From Paenibacillus_F sp047238265 (GTDB lineage Bacteria; Bacillota; Bacilli; Paenibacillales; NBRC-103111), in NCBI RefSeq assembly GCF_047238265.1, contig NZ_JBDFMM010000003.1, positions 1 through 64,000 of the forward strand: 64,000 bases of DNA, in the 5' to 3' direction. The position numbers and the translations under genes were made by a program. Positions 1 to 8,000 of this stretch are shown piece by piece; the first letter of the stretch is position 1, and each line of letters starts with the position of its first letter. Under the pieces are notes generated by a model that searched no databases, was not told the origin of the DNA, and saw only the letters and a program-made list of their open reading frames with translations.

Positions 1-135
1 CTCTGGATCGGATGGCAACCGTTCTATAGCTACGAAAAGCTTATTGAGCTTGAGCAAGAAGAAAAATATAAGCTCAGAGAAGAAAACAAAAAATTGAAAG
101 CACAATTAGAACAAGCAGGATTGCTAAATCAGTAA
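1..135 (+). CDS. 3' end of a coiled-coil protein gene (partial)
   Basis: The reading frame is open from the first base and stops at TAA 133-135, leaving 44 C-terminal residues. They start with a Trp/aromatic segment and continue as a highly charged Glu/Lys heptad-like stretch with Leu, Tyr and Lys spacing typical of a short C-terminal coiled coil. The function cannot be judged from this fragment. A hairpin with a T-run follows ten bases later, so the operon ends here. Confidence 0.6.
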   Translation, partial: LWIGWQPFYSYEKLIELEQEEKYKLREENKKLKAQLEQAGLLNQ

Positions 136-144
136 TGTGAAGCC

Positions 145-170
145 GGGTGTCTCTACGGGGGCACCCTTTT
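145..170 (+). terminator. Rho-independent terminator
   Basis: A GGGTG...CACCC stem (extended by G-T pairs) is followed by TTTT, directly after the partial gene and before the RBS of the SLH gene. Confidence 0.6.
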
Positions 171-193
171 CATGATAATAAGGAGGACCCTTT

Positions 194-3100
194 GTGAAAA
201 AATACCTAGTGTTTCTACTAATTTTAGTTCTCACTTTTCCTTTTCTTTCGAGAAATGCGTCAGCTGCGGAAGCTGATAAGTTAAGCCAGATAACTTTCGA
301 CGGGATATCTTTGGATCAAGCATTCAACCCAGGAGTGTTTAATTACACGGCATCGGTTAATAGTGATGTGCAGCAAACGATTGCACATCCAGTCGCGCAG
401 TCCGCATCTTCGATTATTCGGGTGAATGGTGGAACGGTGTCGAGCGGTCAGTCTTCGGACCCTATATCCTTAACGAAGCCGGGTGTGGACACTCCAAGCA
501 CGACACAGGTTCTGATCGTTGTCGCAAATCCCGACGGGGGAGAGCGGACATATACATTTTCAATCAGCCGAAAAAACGTTCCGAGTGTTGCAAGTCTGAA
601 AGCCGTTGGCATATCTTCTACAGCTGCACAAATTAGCTGGACACTACCCGCGGGCGCGACGGATCTATCGAGTCTGCAGGTGCAACGAAATGGGATAATG
701 GTCGATAGCTTGCCGGCAGGTGCGAACCAGTACACGATATATGGGCTGCAAGCTAATCAGACGTATACTTTTCAGGTGACAGCATACAATCGATTGGGCC
801 AGCCAGGGTTATCGGTGACTACAGTTTATACACCGGGCGAGCAGACGAGCGACAAGCTATCCGCTCTTACATCTAATGATCCTTTGCTTAATTCGTATTT
901 GACAAACAATTTTTCCGGATATACAACCACCTACTCTTTTTCCTTTCCTTCTTATACATCCACACCGATCACTCTGACACCGGTTTCGGATCCTGCCTCT
1001 AGGATTATGATTAACGGCCAGACAGTGGCAAGTGGGAGTCCATCTTCTTCAATTACACTTGTTCCAGGGCAAACCACAACCATTGAGATTCAAGTCGTTA
1101 CAGGCAGTGGCGGAGCCGGAAGCAAGTATCGAATTGGTTTGTACATGCCGGCATCGACAAAGAATCCAATCAATAATTTGATTGTTACAGGCGCGACTTT
1201 GGACAAGTCATTTGACCCGACTAAAAGCAGTTACACGGCTACCGTGGCCAATGGGGTCAGCAGTCTTGCTATTTTACCGGTTAGCGAATCTAAGGCTATC
1301 GTGAAAATTAACGGAACCATCGTATCAAACGGAAATAGTATTACTGTCCCGTTATATGTCGGCCTCAACACGATAACGGTGCTTGCAACAGGGGAAGATA
1401 ACAGCTCAAAGTCTTACACACTGGAAATTACACGTCAGAATGTTTCGTCAGGCGCTAGTTTAATCTCATTATCTATTGGTGATATTCCTTTGAACGAATC
1501 GTTTTCTTCTGCCCGTTACGGCTACACGGCAAATGTTCCATTCGATCGCTATGCGCTGACCGTTGTTCCGGTGGCAAACAGCTATTCTACCGTAAAAGTG
1601 AACGGGAACGCGGTTGTTTCAGGTAATTCCTCTACGGTTAACCTGACTGCCGGTACAAATCTTATTCGTATTGATGTCATGGGTCCTGATTCTTCGAGCA
1701 ATACCTACACTATTAATGTTTCCAGAAGTTTTTCGTCCGATCGCCCGCTACTTTGGGCACTTGCTTTAGATAGTTTGCAGACATCCCAAAATGGATCATC
1801 TGTTAACACATCCGGACAACCTGTTTTGTTTAACGAAACGTTTGATCCGGCAAGGACCGTTTATACAGCAGCTGTACCTTATGCGACGTCCCAGGTTATG
1901 ATGCGGATTACTCCGCATGGCTCGTCTTACGCTGTCATGAATGGAAGTATTATTAGCAAGGGATTTACAGAGGCACTGCCCCTGAATGTTGGTCAGAACA
2001 CATTTACTGTTTATGCCTATAACAATAGCAATCAAACGACAACCTACACGATCTATGTGACACGAGCAGATGTAAATGGTTCTACTCCAGGAAGCACGGG
2101 TACCGGGCAAAACCAAGGAGGGGTCGTAAGCGGTAATAACCTGGTCTTTACGGCGAATCCGGATCCTATTTATTCTGAATTTTCACCTATACTTCAAGAA
2201 ATAAAATCTTCTCTCGAAAAACATGGGAATGATAAAGCGCTCATCTTCCGCGTTGGAGAAATTGGTGAGAATAGAGGGATGACCAATACACTGAATTTGA
2301 GCAAAGAAATGAGCGAATTTTTAAAACAAAAGCGCAAACCTTTGCTTATTCAAACAGAAAGTGTATCTTTGGTTGTTGAGCCTGATAATCTGCCGGCGGG
2401 TCCTGTTAAGCTAACCATCAAGAAAGCCTATGAAACCGGACAGTCTCTCCCGAAAGGCTTTCAAGTCATCATTCCAAGCATAAAAATCACGATCGAGCAT
2501 GATGGACAGCCGGTTACATCCCGGGTTTCGATATTGACCAATTTGTCGCCGGTCGATGCGGATTTGGCCATGGTTTTTTTGAACGGGGAAAAAATCAAAA
2601 GTACAACGGGTACATCCCAGAAAGATTCTAAGCGGACAAAAGATTTTTCAATAACAGGCTCTGCTGATGTTGCCATTGGTTCTATGGACCGCAGATTTTC
2701 AGATATGTATGGACACTGGGCAAGCTCGGAAGTCACTTATATGGCCAATAAAATGTACGTAAATGGTTACGAAGATTATACGTTTCGGCCAGATGTTCCG
2801 ATTACTAGGTCTGAATTTGTTACCTTGATCATAAACGCTTTGCTGCCGGCTCAAAATACCGCGGGCACTGGATCGGCTGATTTTGATGATGTGTCCAAGA
2901 GTGCCTGGTACTACGCGGCCGTGAAGACAGCTGCCGAACTCAAGATCGTTGAAGGTGCGAACAACAAATTTCGTCCGGACGATTTTATTAGCCGGGAAGA
3001 AATTGCGGTTATCTTTAACCGGCTCCTGAACACTGCTCACGTTCTTACGGATCCGAAGCAATCAGAACAAGTTTTAAAACGATTCACCGATACTCGGCAG

Positions 3101-3256
3101 ATTAGCAGCTGGGCGGTTGAATCATTTGCTGCAGCAGTGAGTAATGGTCTTATAACCGGCACATCGGATACAACGTTGTCACCGCAATCGTACGGATCCA
3201 GAGCACAGACAACGCTCATGTTATATCGCTTCTTAAAATCGACAAAAGCATTATAA
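194..3256 (+). CDS. Secreted S-layer-homology protein with cadherin-like and FN3 domains
   Basis: This is a 1020-residue surface protein. It starts at GTG 194 behind AGGAGG (181-186). Residues 1-25 form a signal peptide with a Lys-Lys N-region, a Leu/Phe-rich core and a cleavage site of the Ala-Ser-Ala-Ala type. The middle holds about five cadherin-like beta-sandwich repeats, each with a Phe-(N/D)-(P/S) start, a Tyr-Thr-Ala strand and a VxVNG turn. An FN3-like domain lies at about residues 130-215. The C-terminus carries three SLH motifs (about 834-880, 895-945 and 957-1018) with FxD, GY/FRPD and TRxE signatures. SLH domains bind pyruvylated secondary wall polymer, so the protein should sit on the cell wall. 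Its ligand is unknown. It has its own terminator and is separate from the genes that follow. Confidence 0.9.
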   Translation: MKKYLVFLLILVLTFPFLSRNASAAEADKLSQITFDGISLDQAFNPGVFNYTASVNSDVQQTIAHPVAQSASSIIRVNGGTVSSGQSSDPISLTKPGVDTPSTTQVLIVVANPDGGERTYTFSISRKNVPSVASLKAVGISSTAAQISWTLPAGATDLSSLQVQRNGIMVDSLPAGANQYTIYGLQANQTYTFQVTAYNRLGQPGLSVTTVYTPGEQTSDKLSALTSNDPLLNSYLTNNFSGYTTTYSFSFPSYTSTPITLTPVSDPASRIMINGQTVASGSPSSSITLVPGQTTTIEIQVVTGSGGAGSKYRIGLYMPASTKNPINNLIVTGATLDKSFDPTKSSYTATVANGVSSLAILPVSESKAIVKINGTIVSNGNSITVPLYVGLNTITVLATGEDNSSKSYTLEITRQNVSSGASLISLSIGDIPLNESFSSARYGYTANVPFDRYALTVVPVANSYSTVKVNGNAVVSGNSSTVNLTAGTNLIRIDVMGPDSSSNTYTINVSRSFSSDRPLLWALALDSLQTSQNGSSVNTSGQPVLFNETFDPARTVYTAAVPYATSQVMMRITPHGSSYAVMNGSIISKGFTEALPLNVGQNTFTVYAYNNSNQTTTYTIYVTRADVNGSTPGSTGTGQNQGGVVSGNNLVFTANPDPIYSEFSPILQEIKSSLEKHGNDKALIFRVGEIGENRGMTNTLNLSKEMSEFLKQKRKPLLIQTESVSLVVEPDNLPAGPVKLTIKKAYETGQSLPKGFQVIIPSIKITIEHDGQPVTSRVSILTNLSPVDADLAMVFLNGEKIKSTTGTSQKDSKRTKDFSITGSADVAIGSMDRRFSDMYGHWASSEVTYMANKMYVNGYEDYTFRPDVPITRSEFVTLIINALLPAQNTAGTGSADFDDVSKSAWYYAAVKTAAELKIVEGANNKFRPDDFISREEIAVIFNRLLNTAHVLTDPKQSEQVLKRFTDTRQISSWAVESFAAAVSNGLITGTSDTTLSPQSYGSRAQTTLMLYRFLKSTKAL

Positions 3257-3259
3257 AAT

Positions 3260-3288
3260 GGGGGCTGAGAAGCCTCTGTTTTTTTTTG
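3260..3288 (+). terminator. Rho-independent terminator
   Basis: A GGGGCT-gaga-AGCCTC stem is followed by a run of nine T just after the SLH gene stop codon. Confidence 0.75.
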
Positions 3289-3313
3289 TTAAATTTCTCC
3301 TAAATAGGGGCAA

Positions 3314-3376
3314 AAAACTTGAGTAATCTCTCAAGTTTTGGTATACTGGTTATAGGTAATTAACTTGAGTCTCAAT
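3314..3376 (+). promoter_or_regulatory. Promoter with twin operator for the XRE regulator
   Basis: A perfect 10-bp inverted repeat (AAAACTTGAG at 3314-3323, CTCAAGTTTT at 3330-3339) overlaps a -35 box TTGAGT (3319-3324). A 17-bp spacer separates it from the -10 box TATACT (3342-3347). A second copy of the half-site forms a compact palindrome, TTGAG-T-CTCAA (3365-3375), just downstream of the likely start point. This is the arrangement expected for autorepression by the XRE protein at 3398. Confidence 0.7.
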
Positions 3377-3397
3377 GTAATTTATTAAGGAGATACT

Positions 3398-3703
3398 ATG
3401 AGAAAAAAATTTGGTGACTGGTTAAAAGAGGCCAGAACAAAAACAGAAATGACGCAGAATGAGCTCGCAGAAAAAGTCGGTGTAAGCTTTACATATATAA
3501 GCAAGCTTGAGAGAGGGAAAGAGGATCCTCCATCGGAGGAAATTTGTATCCGGTTGGCAAAAGCTCTCGGAGAAGACCCTTTCTTGATAACTGTTCAGGC
3601 TGGGAGAGTGCCGACAGAATTTCAGCAGATTTTGATGAATGACAAGGCGGCATTCAATTATTTAATCCGAAAAGTAAAATCGATGGAGGTGAAGGGGAAA
3701 TGA
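3398..3703 (+). CDS. XRE-family helix-turn-helix regulator
   Basis: A 101-residue protein with a Cro/CI-type HTH (about residues 7-62; TQNELAEKVGVSFTYISKLERG). ATG 3398 follows AAGGAGA. It is paralogous to the protein at 15307: both share the PPSEE-IRLAxALGE-P block and a VPxxFQ(Q/E)I tail. The gene sits behind a promoter flanked by two ACTTGAG palindromes and overlaps the primase-like gene by ATGA, so it probably represses itself and the replication-type gene behind it. This type of regulator controls many plasmid and phage modules. The ligand or inducer is unknown. Confidence 0.85.
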   Translation: MRKKFGDWLKEARTKTEMTQNELAEKVGVSFTYISKLERGKEDPPSEEICIRLAKALGEDPFLITVQAGRVPTEFQQILMNDKAAFNYLIRKVKSMEVKGK

Positions 3704-4857
3704 GAGTCGAGTACTCCAGAGAATTTGTAGACAAGCTATTAAAGGCCGTTAATTTGACTGACATTATGGAATTTCACGGCATAGATGTAAAGCGCGGTGC
3801 CGGCAAAAATGATTATTACATTTCTTGGTGCTGTAAGAAAGAGGACTATGACAATGGTAGGATCGATAAAAACAAAGGAACTTATAAGTGCAACAGCTGC
3901 ATGCCGCGGGAGCAAGGTGGTAAGAATGCGATCCACTTTTTGCGGGAGTATGCAGGAAAAACGTACGACGAGGCTATTCGTTTTCTTGCTGCAGAAGCCG
4001 GCGAGTCTATCCCCGAAGCTGATCCTGTAAAGGCTGAAAAAATTCGTAGAAAAGAGCAGGCGTTAAAGCTTGCAGCTGAGTTCTATGCGTCACAGCCCGG
4101 TAAAGAATACCTGCTTTCTCGCGGAATCAGAGAAGACGTAATGAAAACCCACAATGCTGGTTATGCACCTGGAGGTCCTGTGCTGCGCCGGCATCTCGAA
4201 GCGTATGGCTTCACGAAAGAAGAATTAAAGGAATGGCGGCTGATTAATCACAAAGGTTTAGATTTTCATTTTTACCGGGCAATCTTGCCTGTATATTTGA
4301 ATGGTAAGGTGGTCGATCTGTATGGTCGATCCGTAGATGACAAAAAGGCCGGCCAGAAACATTTGTATTTATATGGGGATCAGCTCGGCGGAGTCGATCA
4401 GATTAATCCTAAGAGGGTCGTGATAATATTCGAGTCTGCAATCGACCGACTTGTCGCGGAAAGTCATGGAATCAAAAATGGTGTTGATCCTGGAGGATCG
4501 ATGAAATTTTCCTTGACACATGCCAAATTACTAAAAAGAAAAGGAGTGTCCCACGTCGTTATTATATACGATGGGGATCGTGGAGGGCATGAAGGGACCC
4601 TTATAACAGGACAACTTCTGATGGATCAAGGAATAAATACTCGTGTTGTGCGGCTTCCGGATAATATAGATCCAGCGGAATTCTTGCAGCAGTATGGATC
4701 CGTTGCCTTCGAAGGAATAATGAAGGCCAGTAACCAGTCGTTCGCAGAGTTTAAGTTGTACCAAGAGCTCGATAATTATGACATTGGAACAATTGAAAAG
4801 TACCTTATTCAGCGTAAAATGCGTAAAGCAAGTGAACAGATTGCGGCTGCTAAGTAG
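3700..4857 (+). CDS. Primase-like protein (CHC2 zinc finger plus TOPRIM)
   Basis: A 385-residue protein translated from an ATGA overlap with the XRE gene. Cysteines at about 44-45 and 64-67 (CxxC) with the following GGKNAIHFL segment match the CHC2-type zinc finger of DnaG-like primases. The C-terminal half contains a TOPRIM fold: Glu in IIFESAIDRL (about 247), the loop VDPGG, and DGDRGG (about 290) as metal ligands. The RNA-polymerase core and the helicase-binding tail of chromosomal DnaG are not obvious, and the protein is shorter than DnaG (about 600). This suits a mobile-element primase that makes primers on incoming or replicating DNA. Confidence 0.8.
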   Translation: MRVEYSREFVDKLLKAVNLTDIMEFHGIDVKRGAGKNDYYISWCCKKEDYDNGRIDKNKGTYKCNSCMPREQGGKNAIHFLREYAGKTYDEAIRFLAAEAGESIPEADPVKAEKIRRKEQALKLAAEFYASQPGKEYLLSRGIREDVMKTHNAGYAPGGPVLRRHLEAYGFTKEELKEWRLINHKGLDFHFYRAILPVYLNGKVVDLYGRSVDDKKAGQKHLYLYGDQLGGVDQINPKRVVIIFESAIDRLVAESHGIKNGVDPGGSMKFSLTHAKLLKRKGVSHVVIIYDGDRGGHEGTLITGQLLMDQGINTRVVRLPDNIDPAEFLQQYGSVAFEGIMKASNQSFAEFKLYQELDNYDIGTIEKYLIQRKMRKASEQIAAAK

Positions 4858-4931
4858 AATTTTTGAATGGCCCATTTTTATGGCGAATGGCCCATAAATC
4901 AGCAGAAATGTCCCCTGTGAGGAGGAAGATA

Positions 4932-5147
4932 ATGGACCGTCGTAGGATTGACGTAAACAGTCCAGTAAAGCAGAAGTTTGGAGGAGTTAAGGACACGCTC
5001 AAAATAGCGACCGAGGGAGAAACAACGGCGTATTTGCTGGCAATGTTTGATCAGTTTTATTCTGGGTTGACCATTAAACAGCACGACCAGCTGCTCAAGA
5101 GAGCGCAAGAGATTTACCGGCAACAAACGATAAATTTTAAAGAATGA
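4932..5147 (+). CDS. Small hypothetical protein
   Basis: A 71-residue protein. I chose ATG 4932 because GAGGAGGA lies directly upstream; the earlier in-frame ATG 4863 lacks a ribosome site. The sequence is basic at the N-terminus, then shows an amphipathic helix with a DQFYSGL-type segment. It follows the primase-like gene by about 75 bp and may share its transcript. I do not recognise a family. Confidence 0.6.
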   Translation: MDRRRIDVNSPVKQKFGGVKDTLKIATEGETTAYLLAMFDQFYSGLTIKQHDQLLKRAQEIYRQQTINFKE

Positions 5148-5240
5148 AGGCATTGGGAAAATATGATATTTCTTAGATAGAATTGTTTTGATGAGCTCCG
5201 GCGCTCTGGATAATCAGCGACATGATGAAGGGAGATTGGA

Positions 5241-5444
5241 ATGCGCTTATATAACGACTTAAGAAGAGCTGTTGCGACTGCATATATGTCAGGTGTTTGT
5301 ATTGGATCATTAATTTGGTTTCTACTGGCACTCTTTAGGGGAGATTGGATTAACCTGATTTGGTGGTTTGTTGTGTCTGCTATTTTTTTAGCTGGTATCC
5401 CGCTTGCTTATTATTACTGGATTAAATTTATGAAATTAAACTGA
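5241..5444 (+). CDS. Small membrane protein, two TM segments
   Basis: A 67-residue protein with two hydrophobic segments (about 13-33 and 39-60) joined by a short charged GDW loop. ATG 5241 follows GAAGGGAGAT. A second small two-TM protein lies immediately downstream, so they may act together. No family is recognised. Confidence 0.6.
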   Translation: MRLYNDLRRAVATAYMSGVCIGSLIWFLLALFRGDWINLIWWFVVSAIFLAGIPLAYYYWIKFMKLN

Positions 5445-5501
5445 GGATTACATAAAGTTATTGCCGGACATGGCGAAGTAATTCGCTCTAAGGGGAGGAT
5501 T

Positions 5502-5687
5502 TTGATCAACGTATTTAGAATTGCGATTAGAATTGTTACAGTTTTGTTTCCCATTTTTATTTTAGTGGCAAGTCTAAAGGGATTGTTAACTATATGGACC
5601 TTAGTCGGCTCGCTAGGATTAGTTATGATTGTAGTTTTTCTGCTTTCCACTTTTGAATGGCTTTTTTTTGGTGGGGAAGATATCTAA
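5502..5687 (+). CDS. Small membrane protein, two TM segments
   Basis: A 61-residue protein starting at TTG 5502 behind AGGGGAGG. Residues about 5-26 and 30-52 are hydrophobic. It is the second of two adjacent small membrane proteins and its function is unknown. Confidence 0.55.
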   Translation: MINVFRIAIRIVTVLFPIFILVASLKGLLTIWTLVGSLGLVMIVVFLLSTFEWLFFGGEDI

Positions 5688-5776
5688 TCGGAGCACTAGG
5701 GAGAAGAGCGCATAATCAGAACAGAGCGGTTAGTTTTCTTTGGCGAAGTATCTGAAGAATAGGGAGCGTGGCTCGA

Positions 5777-6124
5777 ATGAAAGTCAAATATAAAGCAGCT
5801 ATCAAAGAAAAAGAGTTTTCATTTAAAGAAGGTGACAATATCAAAATTGTGGCGACAAGCTTCCTTTACGCTACTGAAACACTGCCTGAACGTATTTACA
5901 TGGCTCAACTCCAGGAGACAGAAGAAAATGGGTTTTGGGCAAAAATTTCGTCTGTCATAGTTCATCCTTATTCATTCAAAGAACGGTTACCAGGAGTTGC
6001 CGAGTCCATAGATTCGGAGGAGTTCTTTTGTTTTCAAGAAGTGGAAGATGTCCTACCAGAGTCTGCTGACTATCCAGATCGGCGCGATCCTTTGATTCGA
6101 TTCGCTTTAGATGGATCAAACTAA
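5777..6124 (+). CDS. Hypothetical protein
   Basis: A protein of 115 residues from ATG 5777 (AGGGAG at 5761); a GTG at 5768 in the same frame is the alternative start. The sequence is soluble, mixed alpha/beta and acidic toward the C-terminus, with no cysteine motif apart from one Cys. No family is recognised. It lies in a row of unlinked small genes on the plus strand. Confidence 0.55.
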   Translation: MKVKYKAAIKEKEFSFKEGDNIKIVATSFLYATETLPERIYMAQLQETEENGFWAKISSVIVHPYSFKERLPGVAESIDSEEFFCFQEVEDVLPESADYPDRRDPLIRFALDGSN

Positions 6125-6191
6125 GATGGCTGCAAGGGTGATGAAGCATCTGAGTGAATATCAATTTTCCTATTAGAAAGGACGGTTGAAA

Positions 6192-6686
6192 TTGCCTGGT
6201 AAAAAACGGTTAGACATTAGAGGTCAGCAATTCGGAACAATGCTGGTATTAAAAGAAGTTGAGCCAGGTACAGACTATACTCGTATGTTCTTATGCCGTT
6301 GCGTTTTATGTGAAACTGAAAGGATCTGCTCCATGAATCTTTTACGGAGGGGTCGGATTACGTCCTGTAAGTCTAGCGCATGCAGAAAAGGTCGGATAAA
6401 TAAAGCTAAAAAAACACTCGATTCCAACCGTGTTGATGGCATAATACCTTCTGCACTTATTAGAAAAACTCGTGCGAATACATCAACTGGAGTAAAAGGG
6501 GTGAATGTGGCGTACACCAAGAAAGGCACGAAGAGGTACAGAGCGTTTATTTCGGTCGGAGGAAAAACATACCGGCTAGGAAACTTTGACGATTTAGATT
6601 CCGCGATCCTAGCGCGAGAGAGAGCCGAGGCTAAGTATCATCAGCCAATTTTGGATAAAGCTCAACATCAAAGAAAACCCAAATAA
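6192..6686 (+). CDS. AP2-domain DNA-binding protein
   Basis: Starts at TTG 6192, the better spaced of two TTG codons behind AGAAAGGA, giving about 164 residues. The N-terminal half carries CxCxxC and a further Cys pair (CKSSAC), probably zinc ligands. The C-terminal half (about 105-160) matches the AP2 fold of phage and homing-endonuclease proteins: TGVKGV, KRYRAFISVGGKTYRLG and FDDLDSAILARERAE. Such proteins often accompany HNH nucleases, but no HNH motif is present. It is probably a DNA-binding relative or a nuclease-less derivative. Confidence 0.7.
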   Translation: MPGKKRLDIRGQQFGTMLVLKEVEPGTDYTRMFLCRCVLCETERICSMNLLRRGRITSCKSSACRKGRINKAKKTLDSNRVDGIIPSALIRKTRANTSTGVKGVNVAYTKKGTKRYRAFISVGGKTYRLGNFDDLDSAILARERAEAKYHQPILDKAQHQRKPK

Positions 6687-6705
6687 ATAGGACGGTGTAT
6701 TGTAA

Positions 6706-6927
6706 ATGAGCGACATTAAGAAAGCGCTTGAAGCAAAAATCAAGGAACTGGCCGCTGGCATCAAGGACGTAATTTGCCCTTGCTGCGGAGAGACGACAAG
6801 CACCGGATCCGAGATCAATGATCCCGAAGATGATACCCGAGGCATCGTCACTTGCCAAGTGAACGGCTGCGAATTTTACATCATTGAGTACACGGACGGA
6901 ACGACTACATTGGAACCAAGATACTAA
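6706..6927 (+). CDS. Small zinc-ribbon protein
   Basis: A 73-residue protein with CPCC (about 25-28) and one further Cys pair position (about 48 and 53), fitting a single zinc ribbon. The N-terminal helix is Lys/Glu/Ala rich. It is one of about a dozen tiny Cys-pair proteins in this window. Function unknown. Confidence 0.6.
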   Translation: MSDIKKALEAKIKELAAGIKDVICPCCGETTSTGSEINDPEDDTRGIVTCQVNGCEFYIIEYTDGTTTLEPRY

Positions 6928-6962
6928 TTGAATACACTGCGTACCTAGTAGGAGGAAAATCA

Positions 6963-7109
6963 ATGAAAAGGGAACTTGGACAATTTTTGCATGAAGGTGT
7001 AGTTATTAAAAAATGTCCTGATTGTTTAGGAGAAATAAAACCAGATATGACCAAGGCATATGAAGAAGAATGGTGCCCATTTTGTGGCTTAAACCATACA
7101 ACAAAATGA
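6963..7109 (+). CDS. Very small zinc-ribbon protein (48 aa)
   Basis: ATG 6963 lies 7 bp behind AGGAGG and the frame runs to TGA 7107-7109. The product has CPDC (about 18-21) and CPFC (about 39-42), the spacing of a treble-clef or rubredoxin-like knuckle pair. It lies between two other zinc-ribbon genes with similar ribosome sites. It is probably real although very short. Confidence 0.6.
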   Translation: MKRELGQFLHEGVVIKKCPDCLGEIKPDMTKAYEEEWCPFCGLNHTTK

Positions 7110-7127
7110 ATAGGAGGTAGTGCTGTT

Positions 7128-7418
7128 GTGGCTTATGAAAAGCCCGTTTGTCATTGTGGTTGTGAATTGGTATTAAGTGAAGAATTTTTCTATCGAGAGC
7201 AACGGCGTATTGGATATGACGGTGTTCCGGCTCAAAGAAAATTGAAACAGACTGACGGCGATAAGTATTCCTTGATTCAATACTTACGATGCCCTATCTG
7301 TACTCATCATTTTTCCTTTGATTATGATGAGCATGATCGAATAATTTTGATTGGGGATATTGTAGGTGGATCTACGAGTAACGGACAAAACGGCAGCGTA
7401 GTCAGTGTATCAAAATGA
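7128..7418 (+). CDS. Small zinc-ribbon protein
   Basis: A 96-residue protein starting at GTG 7128 behind TAGGAGG. CHCGC (about 8-12) and CPIC (about 55-58) give two CxxC-type knuckles. The tail is Gly/Ser rich. Third in a row of adjacent small Cys proteins; role unknown. Confidence 0.6.
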   Translation: MAYEKPVCHCGCELVLSEEFFYREQRRIGYDGVPAQRKLKQTDGDKYSLIQYLRCPICTHHFSFDYDEHDRIILIGDIVGGSTSNGQNGSVVSVSK

Positions 7419-7448
7419 ATAAATCAGTGTAAGAGAGGATGATTCTGA

Positions 7449-7688
7449 ATGGTTATTAAATTGGAAGATTTTAAAGACGTTATTGATATTATTGTAAATA
7501 ATACTTTAAGCAAACTTAACGGTGATTTAGCTCCTAAGATTGATACACGTACAGCAAGAGCGAAATTAGGAATGGTCTCATCCCTTATTATTGAATTAAG
7601 AGATAAAGTAGAAGATCCCGAATTGAAAAGTAAAATATGGGATCTAAAGAAAGAATGTGATACACACTTGGAGCAATTATATCGATAG
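7449..7688 (+). CDS. Hypothetical helical protein
   Basis: A 79-residue protein, ATG 7449 behind AGAGAGGAT. The sequence predicts mostly amphipathic helices (IIVNNTLSKL; SSLIIELRDKVED). No domain is recognised. Confidence 0.55.
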   Translation: MVIKLEDFKDVIDIIVNNTLSKLNGDLAPKIDTRTARAKLGMVSSLIIELRDKVEDPELKSKIWDLKKECDTHLEQLYR

Positions 7689-7811
7689 GAAACAATGATA
7701 CATATTGAATATTAAGTTGTATGGGGGGGCTTCCGGGATACTTGGTCGTGATACGGGTGAGTCGCTACTACATGATTTTTTTGATAAGCAAAAATAAAGG
7801 GAGTGACTAGG

Positions 7812-8000
7812 TTGGAAAAGAATAACAAGGTAACACGAGAACAGTTCAATAAATCGTTCAAAAAAATGAATGCATCCTGGTCTTATGAGGATGCTGAACT
7901 AAACGAAGAAGAGAAAGAACTTCTATTTAAACGGATTAATGGTGAAATAACAGATGAAGAGTATAATCAGGCTTTTATGAAGGGGAGAGGGAAGGGGTAA
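7812..8000 (+). CDS. VbhA-like antitoxin of the Fic module
   Basis: About 62 residues from TTG 7812, placed 8 bp behind AAAGGGAG; GTG 7803 overlaps the ribosome site. The centre reads NASWSYEDAEL, which aligns with the inhibitory helix of class I Fic antitoxins ((S/T)xxxE(G/N)), with Asp in the last position. The tail GEITDEEYNQAFM matches the second conserved block of VbhA. The Glu of this helix normally enters the Fic active site and blocks productive ATP binding. The stop overlaps the fic start (TAATG), the usual coupling for this module. Confidence 0.75.
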   Translation: MEKNNKVTREQFNKSFKKMNASWSYEDAELNEEEKELLFKRINGEITDEEYNQAFMKGRGKG

